Shown in pieces: positions 7,524 to 16,728 of a stretch of 63,953 bases of DNA. Source of the stretch: Bradyrhizobium rifense (lineage in GTDB: Bacteria > Pseudomonadota > Alphaproteobacteria > Rhizobiales > Xanthobacteraceae); contig NZ_VSSS01000092.1 in NCBI RefSeq assembly GCF_008123425.1, forward strand, positions 1-63,953, read 5' to 3'. Each line of letters begins with the position of its first letter. Position 1 is the first letter of the stretch. The notes beneath the pieces are model-generated. The model was given only the letters and a program-made list of their open reading frames with translations, searched no databases and was not told where the DNA came from. A program made the translations under genes and the position numbers.

Positions 7524-8759
7524 TTAATGCTTGGGAGAATTGGCATACTTCCGAACCTCTAACCTTGCAATGGCGCGATTGTGCACCTCGTCCGGACCAT
7601 CCGCGAGCCGCAGCGTGCGGATGCCGGCATAGTCCTTGGCAAGACCGGCTTCATCCGAGACGCCGGCACCGCCGAACGCCTGGATCGCCTCGTCGATGAT
7701 CTTCAGCGCCATGTTGGGCGCTGCGACCTTGATCATCGCAATCTCCGCCTGCGCGGTCTTGTTGCCGACCTTGTCCATCATGTCCGCGGCCTTGAGGCAC
7801 AGAAGACGCGTCATCTCGATGTTGGTGCGGGCCTCGCCGATGCGCTGCTCCCACACACTGTGCTCGACGATCTTCTTGCCGAACGCGGTGCGCGACATCA
7901 GACGCTTCACCATCTTCTCCAGCGCCTCCTCGGCCTTGCCGATGGTGCGCATGCAGTGGTGAATACGGCCGGGACCAAGGCGGCCCTGCGCGATCTCGAA
8001 GCCGCGGCCCTCGCCGAGCAGGATGTTCTCCTTCGGCACGCGCACGTCCTCGAGCAGCACCTGGGCGTGGCCGTGCGGCGCATCGTCAAAGCCGAACACC
8101 GGCAGCATCTTCTCGACCTTGATGCCGGGCGTGTCGAGCGGAACCAGGATCTGCGACTGCTGCTGATGTTTTGCGGCGTTGAAATCGGTCTTGCCCATCA
8201 GGATCGCGATCTTGCAGCGGGGATCGCCGACGCCGGACGACCACCATTTGCGGCCGTTGATGACGTAGTGATCGCCGTCGCGCGCGATGCTGGTCTCGAT
8301 GTTGGTGGCGTCCGACGAGGCAACCGCGGGTTCCGTCATCAGGAAGGCGGAGCGGATCTCACCATCCATCAGCGGGCGCAGCCATTTGCGCTTCTGCTCC
8401 TTGGAGCCGTAGCGCATGAACACTTCCATGTTGCCGGTGTCGGGCGCGGAGCAGTTGAAGACTTCTGAAGCCCAGGAGATGTGGCCCATCTGCTCCGACA
8501 GCAGCGCGTATTCGAGATTGGTCAATCCCGCGCCGCGGAATTCGTCATCCTCATGCTCGTTCGGCGGCATGAACATGTTCCAGAGGCCCTCGGCCTTCGC
8601 CTTCTTCTTGAGATCCTCGAGGACCGGGATGACCTTCCAGCGCTCGCCACTCTTGTCCTGCTCGTTATAGATCGGCACCGCCGGGCGCACGTGCTTGGCC
8701 ATGAAGGACTGCACGCGGTCGAGCCATTCCTTCTGTTTGGTGGACAGATCGAAATCCAT
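7524..8759 (-). CDS. acyl-CoA dehydrogenase
   Basis: The product is 411 residues. It has the three-domain acyl-CoA dehydrogenase layout: N-terminal helices, a middle beta domain with FLMTEPAVASSDATNI and WWSSG, and a C-terminal FAD-binding four-helix bundle with the IQAFGGAGVSDE signature. It likely oxidises fatty or branched acyl-CoA to enoyl-CoA, passing electrons to ETF. The open frame extends to 8936, but ATG 8759 has GAGGAG seven bases upstream and the domain starts MDFDLSTKQK. With the downstream kinase-like gene it resembles a hydroxy-fatty-acid (ACAD10/11-like) pair. The divergent TetR is the likely regulator. Confidence 0.92.
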   Translation of the reverse strand: MDFDLSTKQKEWLDRVQSFMAKHVRPAVPIYNEQDKSGERWKVIPVLEDLKKKAKAEGLWNMFMPPNEHEDDEFRGAGLTNLEYALLSEQMGHISWASEVFNCSAPDTGNMEVFMRYGSKEQKRKWLRPLMDGEIRSAFLMTEPAVASSDATNIETSIARDGDHYVINGRKWWSSGVGDPRCKIAILMGKTDFNAAKHQQQSQILVPLDTPGIKVEKMLPVFGFDDAPHGHAQVLLEDVRVPKENILLGEGRGFEIAQGRLGPGRIHHCMRTIGKAEEALEKMVKRLMSRTAFGKKIVEHSVWEQRIGEARTNIEMTRLLCLKAADMMDKVGNKTAQAEIAMIKVAAPNMALKIIDEAIQAFGGAGVSDEAGLAKDYAGIRTLRLADGPDEVHNRAIARLEVRKYANSPKH

Positions 8760-8918
8760 GGGACGCTCCTCGGTCTTGCTTTGAAAGCCTGTTTTGCGCC
8801 GGACTGTCCTCCCGCAATGCGCGGCCCGCAAGCGCCATTCGGCGGATCGCGGGCCGTGGAACCCGCGCCGCTCTAAGTAGCGGCGCAATTCCATCATGCG
8901 GATTGACTTTTCCCGGCC

Positions 8919-8949
8919 TTCAAACGATAGTTTCATACAACTGTTTGAA
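8919..8949. promoter_or_regulatory. PsrA-like TetR operator
   Basis: CAAAC-GATA-GTTTC (8921-8934) matches the published PsrA consensus (G/C)AAAC-N2-4-GTTT(G/C). A longer inverted pair TTCAAAC (8919-8925)..GTTTGAA (8943-8949) encloses it. The site is 26 bp before the TetR start and 160 bp before the divergent acyl-CoA dehydrogenase start, which fits autorepression plus fatty-acid-responsive control. Confidence 0.65.
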
Positions 8950-8974
8950 ATGCAACTCCCTCAGGGAGAGCGCC

Positions 8975-9637
8975 ATGCCCAGCGATCATACAAGGTCCGC
9001 CATTCTCGCCGCCGCCGAACGGCTCTATGCCGATCGCGGCTTTGGCGACGTCACGCTGCGCGACATCGTCGCGGAGGCCAATGTCAATCTGGCCGCGGTG
9101 AACTATCATTTCGGCTCGAAGGACGAGCTGATCGCGGAATTATTTGTCACCCGCTCGATCGCGACCAACCGCGAGCGTCTGCGCGAGTTGAAGGCCGCGG
9201 AAGAGCAAGGCGGCGGCCGCGCGCCGATCGAGGTGATCTTGCGCGCGCTGGTCGGCCCGACCTTGCGCGGCTGCTTAGGCCCGGAGAACCAGCGCTCCAG
9301 CGCGGCGCGCTTCATGATCCGCGCCTCGATCGAATCCGTACCGCCGATCCGCCGCATCAAGAACCGCGAGATCGACCATCTGCGGAAATTCGCCGGCGCG
9401 ATGCGAAGGTCCCTGCCCGACCGCAGCGACGTCGATATCTATTGGGGCCTCAACTTCGCACTCGCGATGGCGCACCACACCATCCGCGAGAGCGAGCGCC
9501 TGACAAAGCTGTCGGAAGGAAAATGCGATCTTGACGACGTCGAGGGTGTGGTCGCGCGTGTCGTCAGCGTCGCGACGATGGCGCTGACGGCGGGCAAGAC
9601 CGAAACCAAGGCGCCGTCGCGGCTCGCGGCGCGCTAG
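8975..9637 (+). CDS. TetR family regulator, probable fatty-acid (PsrA/FadR-like) regulator
   Basis: The 220-residue protein has an N-terminal HTH (about 7-55; VTLRDIVAEANVNLAAVNYHFGSKDELI) and an all-helical effector domain. The start ATG (8975) is chosen because GGGAGAG lies seven bases upstream and the HTH follows directly; the frame is open from 8903. A PsrA-type operator immediately upstream and the divergent acyl-CoA dehydrogenase suggest an acyl-CoA or fatty-acid ligand (inference). The gene is nearly convergent with the RidA gene, with four bases between stops. Confidence 0.9.
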   Translation: MPSDHTRSAILAAAERLYADRGFGDVTLRDIVAEANVNLAAVNYHFGSKDELIAELFVTRSIATNRERLRELKAAEEQGGGRAPIEVILRALVGPTLRGCLGPENQRSSAARFMIRASIESVPPIRRIKNREIDHLRKFAGAMRRSLPDRSDVDIYWGLNFALAMAHHTIRESERLTKLSEGKCDLDDVEGVVARVVSVATMALTAGKTETKAPSRLAAR

Positions 9638-9641
9638 CCGC

Positions 9642-10034
9642 TCACATCATCGCGATGCAATCGATCTCGACATCGAAGGGCCCGAACCATTCCGGCGTGC
9701 AGACGAAGATCCGCGCCGGCGGATCGACCGGGAAGTATCGGGCGTAGATCGCGTTGAACGTGGCGAAATGTTTGGTCGAGGTGCAGTAGACGTTGCACTT
9801 CATGACGTTGTCGAGCGACGCGCCGGCCGTCTCCAGGCAGAGCTTCATCTGCTCCATGATGATCTCGCTCTGCCGCTCGATTCCCATCCCCCCGATCTCG
9901 CCCGTCTCCGGGTCGAATGGTGGGAGGCCGGCGACGAAGATCATGCTGCCGGCACGCGTCACTGGCGAGGTCGGTGCCTTCACGCGGTCGAGAAAGGACG
10001 AGATCGGTTCGACGCGGAGCGCTTCGCGTTTCAT
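9642..10034 (-). CDS. RidA (YjgF/YER057c/UK114) family protein
   Basis: The 130-residue cytoplasmic protein has the chorismate-mutase-like RidA fold: FVAGLPPFDPETGEI, a central IIMEQMKLCLETAGASLDNVMKCNVY and C-terminal FDVEIDCIAM. Canonical RidA deaminates enamine/imine intermediates using an arginine near the C-terminus (family position 105). Here the strand reads PPARIFVCTPEW, with arginine present. An AAGGTGG SD supports ATG 10034; a longer frame starts at 10055. It belongs to the minus-strand catabolic run reaching to 16.5 kb. Confidence 0.85.
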   Translation of the reverse strand: MKREALRVEPISSFLDRVKAPTSPVTRAGSMIFVAGLPPFDPETGEIGGMGIERQSEIIMEQMKLCLETAGASLDNVMKCNVYCTSTKHFATFNAIYARYFPVDPPARIFVCTPEWFGPFDVEIDCIAMM

Positions 10035-10133
10035 GGGCCACCACCTTCGGTTCAAGCGAGACTGGTCCCTGACTACATTATATTGCAGCCGGCATGTTTC
10101 GCTTCTGATCGAAGTGTGGCTGCTATGCGCAGG

Positions 10134-10349
10134 CTAGGCCCGCTGCGGCATCTCCTCGGCCTCTTCCTTGGCGAGCAGCAGCAGCATCTCGATGCCCATG
10201 TCGCCTTCCTGCGGCGAGCGGATGAACTTGATCTCTTCGGCGCTTTGCCGCAGCGCGGCAATGATCGCGACAGCCTGGTTGGCCGTGGCCGCCTCGGTGG
10301 CCAGAATTGCCTTCTGGTCTTTTGCTTGGAACCCGATCGTGTAGGACAT
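10134..10349 (-). CDS. small hypothetical protein, 71 residues
   Basis: An excellent SD (GGGAGGGAA, seven bases before the ATG) supports this short soluble helical protein, which starts MSYTIGFQAKDQKAIL and has a charged C-terminus ending EEAEEMPQRA. I recognise no domain. It is the same strand as, and 99 bp upstream of, the RidA gene. Its repeated alanines and heptad-like pattern suggest a helical hairpin. Confidence 0.7.
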   Translation of the reverse strand: MSYTIGFQAKDQKAILATEAATANQAVAIIAALRQSAEEIKFIRSPQEGDMGIEMLLLLAKEEAEEMPQRA

Positions 10350-10514
10350 GCACTTCCCTCCCGAACCCAGTGGGAGAGATCGAATCTGAGTCGCGCGCGA
10401 AGCGGAAGCCTGTGTGTTTACGGACCGGGTTTATCTGGGGATTGCGCGCAAGCCTCACGCAAGGCCGCGAGATCGTCATGCTTCCGTCAATAATTGATCG
10501 ACGACGGCCTGGCT

Positions 10515-11390
10515 TTACGCCAGCCCGAGCATCGCGCGCACGTCCTGCGCGGTCGCAACACTGGCGCCGAGACTCGTCAGGATGCCTGCCGCATGCGTGA
10601 CCAGCTCGGCATTGGACTTCGCCAGCACGCCCTTGGACATATAGAGATTGTCCTCCATGCCGACGCGGACATGGCCGCCAAGCAGCCAGGCCTGCGCCAC
10701 CATCGGGAATTCGGCGCGGCCGACGCCGAAGCCGGACCAGATCGCGCCCGGCGGCAACAGGTTGCGGGCATAGAACATCGTCTCCGGCGTGGCGGAGAAG
10801 CCATACTTCACGCCGAGCACAAGCGAGAACAGGCCCGGCCCCTTCAGCGAGCCGTCTGCAAGCATGTCGCGCGCCAGATGGCAGTCGCCGGAATCGAACA
10901 GCTCGATCTCCGGCAGCACGCCGGCGGCCTTCATGCGTTCGGCCATGATGCGGACATTGCGCGGCGTGTTGATCACGACCTCGCCGCCGGAATTCATGGT
11001 GTTGAGGTCGAGCGTGCAGATATCGGGCTTCAGGAGCTCGATATGCTCGACGCGCTTTTCCGGCTGGAGCAGTGTGGTGCCGGGGCCGGCGACGCGGGGA
11101 TCCTCGACCGAGGGCACGAAACGACCGCCAGGGCCGGTCGTGAGGTTGATGACCAGGCTTTTGTTGCGGGCACGGATGCTTTCCACGACGTCGCGATAGA
11201 GATCGATCGACATCGACGGCCGCCCCGTGGCGGGGTCGCGCACATGGATGTGGGCGATCGCAGCGCCGGCTTCTGCCGCCTCCAGCGCGGATGTCGCGAT
11301 CTGCTCGGGCGTGATGGGCAGATACGGCGACTGCTCGGGTTTTGTCAGGTTGCCCGTGATCGCGCAGGTGATGATGGTTTTGCCGGTCAT
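10515..11390 (-). CDS. 3-keto-5-aminohexanoate cleavage enzyme family (BKACE)
   Basis: The product is 291 residues. BKACE enzymes condense a beta-keto acid with acetyl-CoA, releasing acetoacetate and an acyl-CoA. The metal-binding AHIHVRD motif (about residues 45-51) and the C-terminal VGMEDNLYM motif that supplies the glutamate are intact. Different isoforms act on 3-keto-5-aminohexanoate, dehydrocarnitine and other keto acids, so the substrate is open. It starts four bases after the CoA-transferase stop, giving translational coupling. A paralogue lies at 14143. Confidence 0.9.
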   Translation of the reverse strand: MTGKTIITCAITGNLTKPEQSPYLPITPEQIATSALEAAEAGAAIAHIHVRDPATGRPSMSIDLYRDVVESIRARNKSLVINLTTGPGGRFVPSVEDPRVAGPGTTLLQPEKRVEHIELLKPDICTLDLNTMNSGGEVVINTPRNVRIMAERMKAAGVLPEIELFDSGDCHLARDMLADGSLKGPGLFSLVLGVKYGFSATPETMFYARNLLPPGAIWSGFGVGRAEFPMVAQAWLLGGHVRVGMEDNLYMSKGVLAKSNAELVTHAAGILTSLGASVATAQDVRAMLGLA

Positions 11391-11394
11391 GAAA

Positions 11395-12624
11395 TCAGAT
11401 AATCCCCTGCTTCTTCAGCTCCTCGATCTTCCCCGCATCGTAGCCGAGCTTGCCGCCGAGCACCTCCTGGGTGTGCTCGCCGAGCAGCGGCGGCGCGCGG
11501 TAGGTCTTGATCGGGGTCTCCGAGAAGGTCAGCGCGTTGCGGATCAGCGACAGATCGGGCTCGAAGGGATGGTCGACCTTCACCCGCATGCCGCGCGACT
11601 GCACGTGCGGATCGGAAAACACCTGCTCGAAATTGTTGATCGGGCCCGACGGCACGCCGGCCTCTTCGAGCTTGTCCAGCCAATAGGCCACCGGCTTGGT
11701 CAGGAACAGGCCGGCGAAGATCGCCATGATCTCCTTGCCGTGCACGACGCGGTCGTTGTTCTTGATGAAGCGCTTGTCGTTGGCCAGCTCAGGCTGGCCG
11801 AGCACGGCGCAAGTGCGCTGGAACTGGCCGTCATTGCCGACCACCAGCATCAATTCGCCATCGGTGCAGCGGAACACGCCGGCCGGCATGCCGCCATTAC
11901 CCCAGGTGCCGCGGCGCGGGGGCATCTTGCCGTTGACGAGGTAGATCTGCAGCCAGTGCGACAGCGACGCGATGACGGTGTCGAACAGGCAGACGTCGAT
12001 GTGCTGCCCCTGCCCGCCATTGGCGTCGCGATGGTAGAGCGCCGACAAAAGCCCGATCGAGGTGTTCATGCCGGTCATGTAGTCGACGATCGACGGGCCG
12101 ACCTTCATCGGGCCCTCGCCAGGTTCGCCGTCGATGTGGCCGGTGACGCTCATCAAGCCGCCCATCGCCTGCAGAATCGCATCATAGCCGGCGCGCGGCG
12201 CGTAGGGGCCGGTCTGGCCGAAGCCGGTCACCGAGCAATAGATGATCGTGGGATTAATCGCCTTGATCGTCTCGTAGTCCAGGCCGTAGCGCTTGAGATC
12301 GCCGACCTTGTAGTTCTCCATGAAGACGTCGACGTCTTTGGCGAGCTCGCGGATGATCGCCTGCCCCTCGGGCTTGGCGATGTTGACCGTGACCGACTTC
12401 TTGTTGCGGTTGGCGCAGAGATAGAACGAATTGTTGTTGTTCGCCTTGCCCTCGGGATCGGTCAGATAGGGCGGCCCGAAGGCGCGCGCGTCGTCGCCGC
12501 TGCCGGGCCGCTCGATCTTGATCACGTCGGCGCCGAGATCGCCCAGCATCTGAGCCGACAAGGGCCCGGCGAGCACGCGCGTGAGATCAAGGATCTTGAT
12601 GCCTGAGAGCGGCAGGGCCGACAT
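11395..12624 (-). CDS. CaiB/BaiF family (class III) CoA-transferase
   Basis: The 409-residue cytoplasmic enzyme transfers CoA between acyl-CoA and a carboxylate. The family N-terminus GIKILDLTRVLAGPLSAQMLGDLGADVIKIERPGSGD is complete. The catalytic aspartate is in VFMENYKVGDLKRYGLDY. ATG 12624 has GGAGGAAA upstream and begins MSALPLSGI; the open frame continues to 12735. It is coupled to the BKACE gene, so it may activate or accept the acid produced there. Confidence 0.92.
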   Translation of the reverse strand: MSALPLSGIKILDLTRVLAGPLSAQMLGDLGADVIKIERPGSGDDARAFGPPYLTDPEGKANNNNSFYLCANRNKKSVTVNIAKPEGQAIIRELAKDVDVFMENYKVGDLKRYGLDYETIKAINPTIIYCSVTGFGQTGPYAPRAGYDAILQAMGGLMSVTGHIDGEPGEGPMKVGPSIVDYMTGMNTSIGLLSALYHRDANGGQGQHIDVCLFDTVIASLSHWLQIYLVNGKMPPRRGTWGNGGMPAGVFRCTDGELMLVVGNDGQFQRTCAVLGQPELANDKRFIKNNDRVVHGKEIMAIFAGLFLTKPVAYWLDKLEEAGVPSGPINNFEQVFSDPHVQSRGMRVKVDHPFEPDLSLIRNALTFSETPIKTYRAPPLLGEHTQEVLGGKLGYDAGKIEELKKQGII

Positions 12625-12802
12625 GTCGATTTCCTCCGGGGAACTGGATCTTGGCGCGGCGGCGATCGCGGCCCGCGCTCCTTGCGGATACACCATTTTG
12701 GGGCCCCGAGCACTGCGCGCTGGGCATACGGCCATCCCCCGTCCCGCAGCAGAGGTAGCCCGCGACGCCCAATTCCGCGTTGCGAATATTATCCGGTCGA
12801 GC

Positions 12803-14008
12803 TCAGGTCGCGGCTGCCGCGGCCAAGTGCGGGCGTCGTCGGCCCAGTAGGATCAGAATCAGCACCGTCGCGCAGGAAAAGGCCAAAGTGAGCCCAAGTG
12901 CGCCGCGGCTTCCGAACTGGGTGAGCAGGCCGGCGAGAAGCGGCGGCGAGATCGCGGACGCCAGATTGAGCGGCAGCGCGATCATCGACATCGCCTTGGC
13001 GAATTCGGCTTGGTCGTAGAACACGAGCGGGATCGTCGCCCGCGCCACCGCCATCGCGCCGCTGCCGGCACCATAGAGCAGGATGAAGACCGCAACCGCC
13101 CAGGTCGCGCCCTCGCTCAGCATCAGCAGCACCATGGCGACGGGAAGCGCGGTGCCGGCGACGAGGCCGGTGGTGATGCCGTCCCACCGGCCACCGCCGA
13201 GGAAATCGAGGCCGCGGGCGCTGACCTGGATCACGCCGAGCATCGAGCCAAATGCAAGCGCCTGCGCCGGCGCAAGGCCCTCCGCCCGCAGCAGCTCGAT
13301 CAGGATGGCACCGATGCCGAAATTGACGAAGGCATTCATCGTGATCACGCAGACGACGAGACCGAAGGTGCTTCTTGGAATCGCGGGCGGCGGCGCAGCC
13401 CTGACGGCCTCGCCACCATCGTCCGTCGCAATTTTCCGGCGCGGTGCGACAAACGCATAGAGCGGAAGGTTGATGGCGAGCAGCATCGCCGCATAGACGA
13501 GACAGGTCCCGCGCCAGCCGAGCCAGGCGCTGAGGAACGACGTGGTCGGCCAGAAGATGCTGCTGGAGAGACCCGTCACCAGCATCAGCCCGCCGATCGC
13601 GTTCTTGGCGCCCCGTCCGGCGACCTCGTTCAGCATGATATAGGCGCCGGTCGACAAGGTGGCGCTGCCGCCCATGCCGAGAACGACCCAGCCGGCGAAA
13701 TAGAGCACCGGGTCCCGCGCGAAGAACAGGACGATGTAGCCCGGCACGGAAACAATAGTGCCGACCATCATCACCTTGCGCGCACCGTGCCGCGCAAAGG
13801 CCTTGGCGAGCCAGGGCGCGCACAGGCCCATGGTGACATAGAGGACCGAGCTGCCCGCAAATACCGCCGGCAGGCTCAGGCCGAGGTCGGCCCCGAGATC
13901 GCGGCCGACCACGGCCGGAAGGCCGATCGTACCCCATCCAATGAGTTGGGTGATTGCCAGCACCAGCAGGACCCCGATGAGCCTGCTGTCAGATTTCAAG
14001 ATCCGCAT
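12803..14008 (-). CDS. MFS transporter
   Basis: The 401-residue protein has 12 hydrophobic segments, starting LIGVLLVLAITQLIGWG, with the inter-helix loop KAFARHGARKVMMVG in place of the classic MFS loop motif. It resembles monocarboxylate/oxalate-type permeases of the OFA/MCT branch (moderate certainty). It lies between two BKACE loci on the same strand and may import the organic acid they degrade. Confidence 0.85.
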   Translation of the reverse strand: MRILKSDSRLIGVLLVLAITQLIGWGTIGLPAVVGRDLGADLGLSLPAVFAGSSVLYVTMGLCAPWLAKAFARHGARKVMMVGTIVSVPGYIVLFFARDPVLYFAGWVVLGMGGSATLSTGAYIMLNEVAGRGAKNAIGGLMLVTGLSSSIFWPTTSFLSAWLGWRGTCLVYAAMLLAINLPLYAFVAPRRKIATDDGGEAVRAAPPPAIPRSTFGLVVCVITMNAFVNFGIGAILIELLRAEGLAPAQALAFGSMLGVIQVSARGLDFLGGGRWDGITTGLVAGTALPVAMVLLMLSEGATWAVAVFILLYGAGSGAMAVARATIPLVFYDQAEFAKAMSMIALPLNLASAISPPLLAGLLTQFGSRGALGLTLAFSCATVLILILLGRRRPHLAAAAAT

Positions 14009-14142
14009 TCCACTCGTCGCCTGCCCGGCAGGCGCCGATCACGCCTGTGAGCTTTGTCTTACCCGGAGACTCAGCTCACGGGAATGTCGGTTCCGAATGG
14101 CAGAAGGCAGCCAGAAGCATGTCAGGAGGAGGCAGTAGCCCC

Positions 14143-14970
14143 CTATCCCACGAGCCCAAGCAGGGACCGCGCCTCGGCTGCGGTCGCGACGCGCCGGCCG
14201 TGGCGCGTGACAGCTTCGGCGGCGATGGTCACGAGCTCCGCGTTGCTGGCGGCGAGGCGCGTCTTGTCGACCCTGATATTGTCCTCGAGCCCGGTGCGAA
14301 CCGCGTCGGCGCCACGCGCGAGCGCCCAGTCCATCACCTCGGCCTGATGGCGTCCGATCCCGGCCGCGGTCCAGGTCGCTTGCGGGATCAGCCGCCTGAG
14401 CTCGCCCAGGAGGATGTCGAGGACATGCTCGTCCGCGGGCATCGCGTTCTTGACGCCCATGACGAATTGCACGTGCGGACGCGCGTCCATCAGCCCCGCC
14501 TCGATCAGGCGGCGCGCCCCATGCAGATGCGACAGATCGAAGATCTCGATTTCCGGGCGGATGCCATTCGTCTTCATGCCGCTGGCGAGAGTGTCGACGA
14601 GGGCAGCGCTGTTCTCATAGACGATCGTCGGAAAATTCACCGATCCGGTGGAGAGCGAGGCCATGTCCGGCTTCAAATAGAGCGATGATCCACGCGCCGA
14701 GGGATCGCGGCCGCGCCCGCCGGTCGAGAACTGCACGATCATCCCCGGGCAATGCTTCCTGATCCCCTGCTGCACCAGGGCAAAGCGCTCGGGGTCGGAG
14801 GACGGCGTCTCATCGTCGTTGCGAACATGGATATGGGCAAGCGTGGCGCCTACCTCGAAGGCTTGTTGCGTCGACTCAATCTGTTCGGACGGCAGAATCG
14901 GCACCGCCGGATTGTCCTTTTTGCGCGGAACGGAGCCGGTGATAGCGACAGCAACGACAACGGGGTTCAT
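14143..14970 (-). CDS. 3-keto-5-aminohexanoate cleavage enzyme family (BKACE), second paralogue
   Basis: The 275-residue protein has the same fold as the gene at 10515, with LAHIHVRND for metal binding and TGLEDNIRVDKTRLAASNAELV near the C-terminus. The two copies differ widely in the middle (FSTGGRGRDP here against LTTGPGGRFVP there), so their keto-acid substrates probably differ. It is downstream of the MHS transporter at 15093 on the same strand with a 122-bp gap. Confidence 0.9.
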   Translation of the reverse strand: MNPVVVAVAITGSVPRKKDNPAVPILPSEQIESTQQAFEVGATLAHIHVRNDDETPSSDPERFALVQQGIRKHCPGMIVQFSTGGRGRDPSARGSSLYLKPDMASLSTGSVNFPTIVYENSAALVDTLASGMKTNGIRPEIEIFDLSHLHGARRLIEAGLMDARPHVQFVMGVKNAMPADEHVLDILLGELRRLIPQATWTAAGIGRHQAEVMDWALARGADAVRTGLEDNIRVDKTRLAASNAELVTIAAEAVTRHGRRVATAAEARSLLGLVG

Positions 14971-15092
14971 CCCTTGACCTCATGATGGTCGCGCTCGCGC
15001 GCACAAAGTTCGAACAAGTAGTGACAAGAAGCGTGAAGCCCTGCCGCTGCAAACACGACCGATTGCAGCGGCATTGCCTTCAGTCGTTTTTA

Positions 15093-16481
15093 TCAGGTCG
15101 GAATTGCGGCCACACCACTCGCCGCTTCAGCGCGCTGCCGATCGTAATCGGCCCGCGCCATTGGAACAGCCTTGGGATTGCCGAGATCGTCGATACTGAC
15201 CCGATAGGTTTCACGGGCCGTGACGGCCGCCAGCGCCGCAATCACCGTGATGCCGAAGGCGATCGCCCCGACCGTCAGGGGAATGTTGGCCGAGCCGGGA
15301 GGCGCCACGGTCGCAAACAGGGCCGGAAGCAACGCTGTGATCGTGGTTCCGATGTTCTGCGAGATCGCCATCGCTGACACACGGGTGCGCGTCGGAAACA
15401 GTTCCGGGTAGAAGCTCGGGAAGATCGCGTTGTAGCCCTGATAGACGACGCCCCACATCAGGAGCGACAGCAGGATCGCCAGCGGCACGTTCTTGATGCT
15501 GATGGCGTAGAGATAGCCGAACGCGAGCAAGCCGGACAGCAGCGCGCCCACGATGATCGGAGGCTTGCGGCCAACCTTGTCGGAGAGATTGCCGACGAAG
15601 GGAATGACGAACACGGCCAGCATGTTTCCGAGCACCGGGATCCAGAGATAGACGTCCTTGGCAAAGCCGATGCCGTAGGCGGGCTGCACCGCGTAGGCCG
15701 CACCGAAGATGGTCGCAACAACCGGAATGACGTTCATCAGCGCCATGCAGATGACCCGGAGCATGTCGCGCCAGCTCAGCTTGATGGCCTGAACAATGGG
15801 CGCCCGCGGCGTTTCTCCGCGCTCGCCCTCGCGGGCAAAGGCAGGGGTCTCGTCGACTTCGCGACGAATGATGTAGCCGGCGACAATGACGAAGAAGCTG
15901 AGCAGGAACGGAATCCGCCAGCCCCAGCTGTTGAACGCGTCGTTCGGCATGTAGGCCGCCAGCGGCAGGAAGACGGCTGCCGCGAGAATTTGCCCGGCCT
16001 GCACGCCCTGAAGGGCGAAGCTCGCATAGAAGCCGCGCCGACCGAACGGCGCGTGCTCCAAAATCATCGAGCTTGCGCCGGAGATTTCACCGGCAACCGC
16101 AAAGCCCTGGATGAGGCGCAGGATCACGAGCAGGATCGGCGCCAGGATGCCGACCTGCTGATAGGTCGGCAGGATACCGACCGCCATGGTCGAGATGCCC
16201 ATCAGGAACATGCAGACGATGAGAACGGTCTTGCGGCCGTGGGTATCGCCCCAATGTCCGAGGACGAAGGCACCGATGGGGCGAGCCACATAGCCGACGC
16301 CATAAGTCGCCAGCGATGCGACGATGGCGACGGTCGGATTCTCCGACGGGAAGAAGATTTGCGGGAAGATCAGCGACGCGGCGGTCGCATAGATGAAGAA
16401 GTCATAATATTCGAGAGCCGACCCGATCCAGCCGCTCGCAGCGGCCTTCCTGGACTGACTCATCTGATGGATCGCGGTCAT
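15093..16481 (-). CDS. MFS transporter, metabolite:H+ symporter (MHS) type
   Basis: The 462-residue inner-membrane symporter has ALEYYDFFIYATAASLIF in helix 1, GHWGDTHGRK between helices 2 and 3, and LIQGFAVAGEISGASSM in helix 4. ATG 16481 has GGAGGAA eight bases upstream; the frame is open to 16667 but those residues lack membrane or family character. It probably feeds the BKACE/CoA-transferase genes with a carboxylate (context inference). Confidence 0.9.
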   Translation of the reverse strand: MTAIHQMSQSRKAAASGWIGSALEYYDFFIYATAASLIFPQIFFPSENPTVAIVASLATYGVGYVARPIGAFVLGHWGDTHGRKTVLIVCMFLMGISTMAVGILPTYQQVGILAPILLVILRLIQGFAVAGEISGASSMILEHAPFGRRGFYASFALQGVQAGQILAAAVFLPLAAYMPNDAFNSWGWRIPFLLSFFVIVAGYIIRREVDETPAFAREGERGETPRAPIVQAIKLSWRDMLRVICMALMNVIPVVATIFGAAYAVQPAYGIGFAKDVYLWIPVLGNMLAVFVIPFVGNLSDKVGRKPPIIVGALLSGLLAFGYLYAISIKNVPLAILLSLLMWGVVYQGYNAIFPSFYPELFPTRTRVSAMAISQNIGTTITALLPALFATVAPPGSANIPLTVGAIAFGITVIAALAAVTARETYRVSIDDLGNPKAVPMARADYDRQRAEAASGVAAIPT

Positions 16482-16661
16482 CTCAAAATTCCTCCACTTT
16501 GGTTTTTGGGGTCCCTTGGCGGGCTTCTTGGAGAAATTGGGCAGCACTCTCCGCGCGCTGTGCGGGTTTCCGCAAGCGTTTGTCACTGCCGATAGGTGTT
16601 TGATTGACGCGACAATAGGCTTTCGCCGGGCTAACACAATTACCCAGTTATGCGATAAACC

Positions 16662-16674
16662 TAACATGATGTTA
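16662..16674. promoter_or_regulatory. candidate operator upstream of the MHS gene
   Basis: TAACAT-G-ATGTTA is a 13-bp perfect inverted repeat in an AT-rich patch (16640-16680) of otherwise GC-rich DNA, about 180 bp upstream of the MHS start. No cognate regulator gene is adjacent. Confidence 0.35.
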
Positions 16675-16728
16675 TCTACGCCGGAGCGCCCGGGTCGCAG
16701 TCGCGCGCGAACCGGCGGCTCGGCAAAC

